Shown here: piece by piece, positions 7,271-9,498 of the stretch
Layout of the letters: every line of letters starts with the position of its first letter
How positions within the stretch are numbered: the first letter of the stretch is position 1
Origin: Fidelibacterota bacterium
Lineage (GTDB): Bacteria; Fidelibacterota; Marinisomatia; SCGC-AAA003-L08; D37C17
NCBI GenBank assembly: GCA_018671635.1
Contig: JABHHG010000089.1
Location: 1-9,498 of the forward strand
Length of the DNA: 9,498 nucleotides
Direction: 5' to 3'
Notes under the pieces: model-generated
What the model saw: only the letters and a program-made list of their open reading frames with translations
What the model was told of the DNA's origin: nothing
Database searches by the model: none
Position numbers and translations under genes: made by a program

Positions 7271-7347
7271 ATTTTGGTTTTGTAAACGTGGTAAATTTAC
7301 GTCATATTTTTCAACAGTTTAGACCATCTAAATAATCAGGAGTAAAC
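7271..7347. promoter_or_regulatory. Divergent promoter region between DUF512 and TerB-like genes, with short repeats
   Basis: The 77 bases must hold both promoters. Visible structure includes a perfect 10-bp direct repeat GTAAACGTGG at 7282-7291 and 7342-7351, the second copy overlapping the GTG start. There is also a 10-bp palindrome GTAAATTTAC (7291-7300) and the inverted repeat TTTAGA-CCA-TCTAAA (7318-7332). These could be operator sites for one regulator acting on both genes. No confident -35/-10 pair can be assigned for either gene. Confidence 0.45.
7338..7342 (+). promoter_or_regulatory. Shine-Dalgarno site deciding the GTG start of the TerB-like gene
   Basis: AGGAG lies 5 bases before GTG at 7348, which is good spacing. 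This supports GTG initiation rather than a later ATG in the same frame. It is one of the clearest ribosome-binding sites in the window. Confidence 0.75.
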
Positions 7348-7752
7348 GTGGATCATTCAATCGATTCTTATGATGTAAAATTAGCAACAACCTGCCTTTT
7401 AACAAAAGTTGCATTTGCAGATGAATACTTAGACCCACAAGAAGAAAAAATAATCCGTGAAATACTTTCAGATTTCTTTTCAATCGATACAGAGGAAATA
7501 AACAAACTCTTTAAAGATTCAAATCAGATACTTGAAAAGTCAACTGATATATTCTCATTTGGTCAATTATTGAATCAACATTTTACTAAAGAAGATAAAA
7601 TTGACCTCATCGGTTGCATATTTGAAGTGGCATTCGCAGATGGCGAACTTCACTACTTAGAGAATCATACCATCAAACAAATTGCACACATACTCAATAT
7701 TGAACATGCCGATTTAATTACCGTAAAAATGGAAATAAAGCATTTCCTATAA
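7348..7752 (+). CDS. Small TerB-like protein (tellurite-resistance/DUF533-type helical fold)
   Basis: This cytoplasmic protein of 134 residues has no signal peptide or membrane segment. It starts at GTG with AGGAG upstream. It contains two copies of the TerB signature of a helix, an acidic loop and a second helix: VAFADEYLDPQEEKIIREIL (21-40) and VAFADGELHYLENHTIKQIA (94-113). These are the AxADGxLxxxE motifs that in TerB form metal-binding acidic sites. The spacing and length fit the TerB/TerB-like superfamily. Such proteins are associated with tellurite and stress responses, but stand-alone copies have no agreed function and no other ter genes are nearby, so tellurite resistance should not be assumed. 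It is the only supported plus-strand gene in the window, divergent from DUF512 and convergent with frr, with a terminator three bases after its stop. Confidence 0.85.
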   Translation: MDHSIDSYDVKLATTCLLTKVAFADEYLDPQEEKIIREILSDFFSIDTEEINKLFKDSNQILEKSTDIFSFGQLLNQHFTKEDKIDLIGCIFEVAFADGELHYLENHTIKQIAHILNIEHADLITVKMEIKHFL

Positions 7753-7754
7753 TA

Positions 7755-7780
7755 AAAAAGTCCAGCGAACTGGACTTTTT
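7755..7780. terminator. Bidirectional intrinsic terminator between TerB-like gene and frr
   Basis: AAAAAGTCCAG (7755-7765) and CTGGACTTTTT (7770-7780) form a perfect 11-bp stem with a CGAA loop. On the plus strand it ends in TTTTT after the TerB-like stop. On the minus strand it ends in a T-run after frr. It is thus placed to terminate both convergent transcripts. It lies 3 bases after one stop codon and 25 before the other. Confidence 0.93.
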
Positions 7781-7804
7781 CTAATCAAATAGTCTAATTT
7801 CAGA

Positions 7805-8359
7805 CTAAATCATTAATTCTTTTTCCTTCATTTCTTGAAGGGCATTTAATTCTTTAATAAACTCATCTGTTGTTTCCTGAACATTATCTAGTGCACGTTT
7901 TAGATTATCTTCAGAAAGATCACCATCTTTTTCCATTTTCTTCAAATGATCATTCACATCACGACGGATGTTACGAATTGCAACTCGACCATCTTCAATC
8001 ATTTTATGGACTATTTTTACAAATTCTTTACGACGTTCTTCGGTTAATGAGGGTATATTTAATCGAATTACATTTCCATCATTATTTGGCGTTAAACCAA
8101 GATCTGAATTTAAGATAGCTCTTTCAATAGACTCTAAACTGGTGGGATCAAATGGTTGCACTACAATTAATTGAGCTTCTGGAACAGAAACATTTGCCAT
8201 ATTATTCAGCGCTGTCATGGTACCATAATAATCTACTTTTATTAAATCTAAAATATTTGAGGATGCTCGGCCTGTCCGAACCGTAGAAACTTCTTGTCGA
8301 TAATGGTCAAGAGCCTTTGCCATTCTTTCTTTAACATCTACAAAAATATCATTAATCAT
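7805..8359 (-). CDS. frr: Ribosome recycling factor
   Basis: Ribosome recycling factor splits post-termination ribosomes together with EF-G. The 184 residues are the standard family length (about 185). Conserved blocks are VRTGRASSNILD (27-38), QPFDPTSLESIERAI (68-82), SDLGLTPNNDGNVIRLNIP (85-103), LTEERRKEFVK (105-115) and RVAIRNIRRD (125-134). The two ends correspond to the three-helix bundle and the central part to the beta/alpha/beta domain. The start is supported by AGGGGA just upstream, which overlaps the pyrH stop codon; the gap between the genes is 9 bases. It is the last gene of the tsf-pyrH-frr cluster and is followed by a strong terminator. Stop is TAG. Nothing unusual is seen in the protein. 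Confidence 0.98.
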   Translation of the reverse strand: MINDIFVDVKERMAKALDHYRQEVSTVRTGRASSNILDLIKVDYYGTMTALNNMANVSVPEAQLIVVQPFDPTSLESIERAILNSDLGLTPNNDGNVIRLNIPSLTEERRKEFVKIVHKMIEDGRVAIRNIRRDVNDHLKKMEKDGDLSEDNLKRALDNVQETTDEFIKELNALQEMKEKELMI

Positions 8360-8368
8360 AATATTCCC

Positions 8369-9082
8369 CTATGAAACAGTTGTGCCAACCGAAATTGAAT
8401 TTACAATATCGACCAAGCCAGTTTTACTACTAATATCAAATACAATAATAGGAAGTTTATTTTCTTTGCAAAGGGTAACGGCCGTGAGATCCATAACTCT
8501 TAATTCTTTTTCGATTACTTCTTTGTAAGAAAGAGAATCATATCGAGTTGCATCACTATTGGTCATGGGATCATCAGTATAAACACCATCAACTTTTGTG
8601 CCTTTGATAACCACATCTGCATTGATCTCAATAGCACGATGTACGGCTGCAGTATCTGTAGTAAAATATGGATTTCCTGTACCACCTGCAAATACAACGA
8701 CTCGACCTTTTTCAAGATGACGGGTTGCACGACGACGGATATATGGCTCAGCAAGTTGAGTTATACTAAGGGCACTCATTACTCTGGTATCACAGTCCAG
8801 ATTTTCAAGAGCGGATTGCAGCGCCACTGAGTTCATAATAGTAGCCATCATTCCAAGGTAGTCACCCGCAACACGATCCATACCATTTGCTGCAGCAGAA
8901 ATACCTCTAAAAATATTACCCCCGCCAATCACAATACCCACTTCAATACCCATATCCAAAACAATCTTAATCTTATTACAAATTTCAGATGTTATGGCTG
9001 GGTCAATACCATATCCTCTTCCGCCAGCTAAGATTTCTCCGCTTAGTTTTAGGAGAATTCTTTTATATGCTGGTTTTGACAT
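8369..9082 (-). CDS. pyrH: UMP kinase (uridylate kinase)
   Basis: PyrH phosphorylates UMP to UDP with ATP, the committed step from UMP to the other pyrimidine nucleotides. It is a hexameric cytosolic enzyme of the amino-acid kinase superfamily. The 237 residues show KLSGE (12-16), the glycine loop GGGNIFRG (53-60), DYLGMMATIMN (74-84) for UMP binding, and FAGGTGNPYFTTDTAA (131-146). They also show KGTKVDGVYTDDP (160-172). The length is normal. It follows tsf after 8 bases and precedes frr by 9 bases, and the frr ribosome-binding site overlaps its stop. No clear Shine-Dalgarno sequence precedes the ATG, so translation may depend on coupling with tsf. Bacterial PyrH is commonly feedback-inhibited by UTP and activated by GTP, but that cannot be read from this sequence. 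Confidence 0.98.
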   Translation of the reverse strand: MSKPAYKRILLKLSGEILAGGRGYGIDPAITSEICNKIKIVLDMGIEVGIVIGGGNIFRGISAAANGMDRVAGDYLGMMATIMNSVALQSALENLDCDTRVMSALSITQLAEPYIRRRATRHLEKGRVVVFAGGTGNPYFTTDTAAVHRAIEINADVVIKGTKVDGVYTDDPMTNSDATRYDSLSYKEVIEKELRVMDLTAVTLCKENKLPIIVFDISSKTGLVDIVNSISVGTTVS

Positions 9083-9090
9083 CTATGGAT

Positions 9091-9498
9091 TTATGCTTCT
9101 GTTTCTTGATTTTTTTTAGCGGTTTCGCCAAGTTGGAATCGAACGAATCTTGCAATAATGATATTTTCACCTAATTTTGCCACCATATCAGTAATTACAT
9201 CATTAATAGTTAGGCTTGGATCTTTTACAAAATCCTGCTCCATTAATACATTTTCTTGATAGAATTTAGAAATCCTACCTTCAATCATTTTTTCAATTAT
9301 ATTTTCAGGCTTTCCACTTTTACGTGCTTGATCAGCATAAATTTCTTTTTCTGATTCAAGTACATCTGCAGCAACATCTTCTTTATTCACTGCAATGGGG
9401 CCAGATGCTGCAATATGCATTGCAATATCTCTCACCATATTCTGAAAATCTTCAGTCTTTGCAACAAAATCAGTTTCGCAATTCACTTCAATTAACAC
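9091..9498 (-). CDS. tsf: Elongation factor Ts, C-terminal part (N-terminus beyond the window)
   Basis: EF-Ts recycles EF-Tu from its GDP to its GTP form. The visible 136 codons begin inside the conserved block LIEVNCETDFVA. In full-length proteins this follows an N-terminal UBA domain and the TDFP motif, so roughly the first 70 residues lie off the right edge. The GTG at the edge is an internal Val, not a start. After the core (DFQNMVRDIAMHIAA) comes a short helical region (MIEGRISKFYQENVLMEQDF) and the C-terminal module ending ARFVRFQLGE. Only about 120 residues separate the ETDFVA block from the RFQLGE end, so the full protein should be close to 200-210 residues. That is the compact form found in Thermus rather than the E. 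coli form of about 280. It is followed by pyrH after 8 bases, the usual rpsB-tsf-pyrH-frr order. Confidence 0.96.
   Translation of the reverse strand: MLIEVNCETDFVAKTEDFQNMVRDIAMHIAASGPIAVNKEDVAADVLESEKEIYADQARKSGKPENIIEKMIEGRISKFYQENVLMEQDFVKDPSLTINDVITDMVAKLGENIIIARFVRFQLGETAKKNQETEA

Noticed and set aside
7348..7752. TerB-like gene as evidence of a tellurite-resistance or ter stress locus
   Set aside because: No TerC, TerD, TerZ or other ter partners are nearby, and single TerB-like proteins are widespread without that role.
7790..7807. TAGTCT/AGACTA inverted repeat overlapping the frr stop codon
   Set aside because: A 6-bp AT-rich stem without a T-run, beside a far stronger terminator at 7755-7780; probably chance.
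7870..8174. Plus-strand open frames within frr
   Set aside because: They are antisense to a complete ribosome recycling factor and have no recognisable motif.
8563..9174. Small open frames in other frames across pyrH and the tsf end
   Set aside because: These are shadows of two firmly identified genes with intact motifs.

Overview
This is an AT-rich bacterial window in which nearly all genes lie on the minus strand. The lineage is best guessed as a low-GC relative of the Bacteroidetes/FCB group, most likely Candidatus Marinimicrobia (SAR406). That guess rests on one large secreted protein (2743-4674) which combines an HExxH peptidase-like domain, a block of five Cys-rich repeats of the type common in Marinimicrobia secreted proteins, and a C-terminal tail resembling type IX secretion (T9SS) sorting domains. 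The other genes are widely conserved and do not narrow the taxonomy.

Right end (7750-9498, minus strand): the 3' part of tsf (EF-Ts), then pyrH (UMP kinase) and frr (ribosome recycling factor), closely spaced. This is the familiar rpsB-tsf-pyrH-frr translation cluster, with rpsB expected beyond the window. It ends at a strong hairpin at 7755-7780 that can also terminate the convergent plus-strand gene, a small TerB-like protein (7348-7752).

Middle (2147-7270, minus strand): a tight four-gene unit. A DUF512 radical-SAM-like Fe-S protein overlaps der (ribosome-assembly GTPase) by 8 bp. The der stop codon is directly followed by the ATG of the secreted peptidase-like protein, and that gene overlaps a YigZ/IMPACT-family gene by ATGA. 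These junctions suggest translational coupling, and most of these starts lack a clear Shine-Dalgarno sequence. DUF512 and the TerB-like gene are divergent across a 77-bp spacer that carries short repeats.

Behind this unit lies a single initiator tRNA-fMet (2007-2080) with its own candidate promoter and an intrinsic terminator (1961-1998).

Left end (1-1960): two exported proteins on the minus strand, a TPR protein (796-1389) and a truncated protein that looks like an outer-membrane beta-barrel (1-547). About 570 bases between the TPR gene and the tRNA terminator hold no convincing gene. That stretch contains a striking cluster of TGGGAC/GTCCCA elements at 1890-1925.

I see no mobile element, CRISPR array or defence system. 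The window is mostly housekeeping. The items most worth a second look are the secreted peptidase inside a GTPase operon, the TGGGAC cluster and the unexplained left-hand intergenic DNA.
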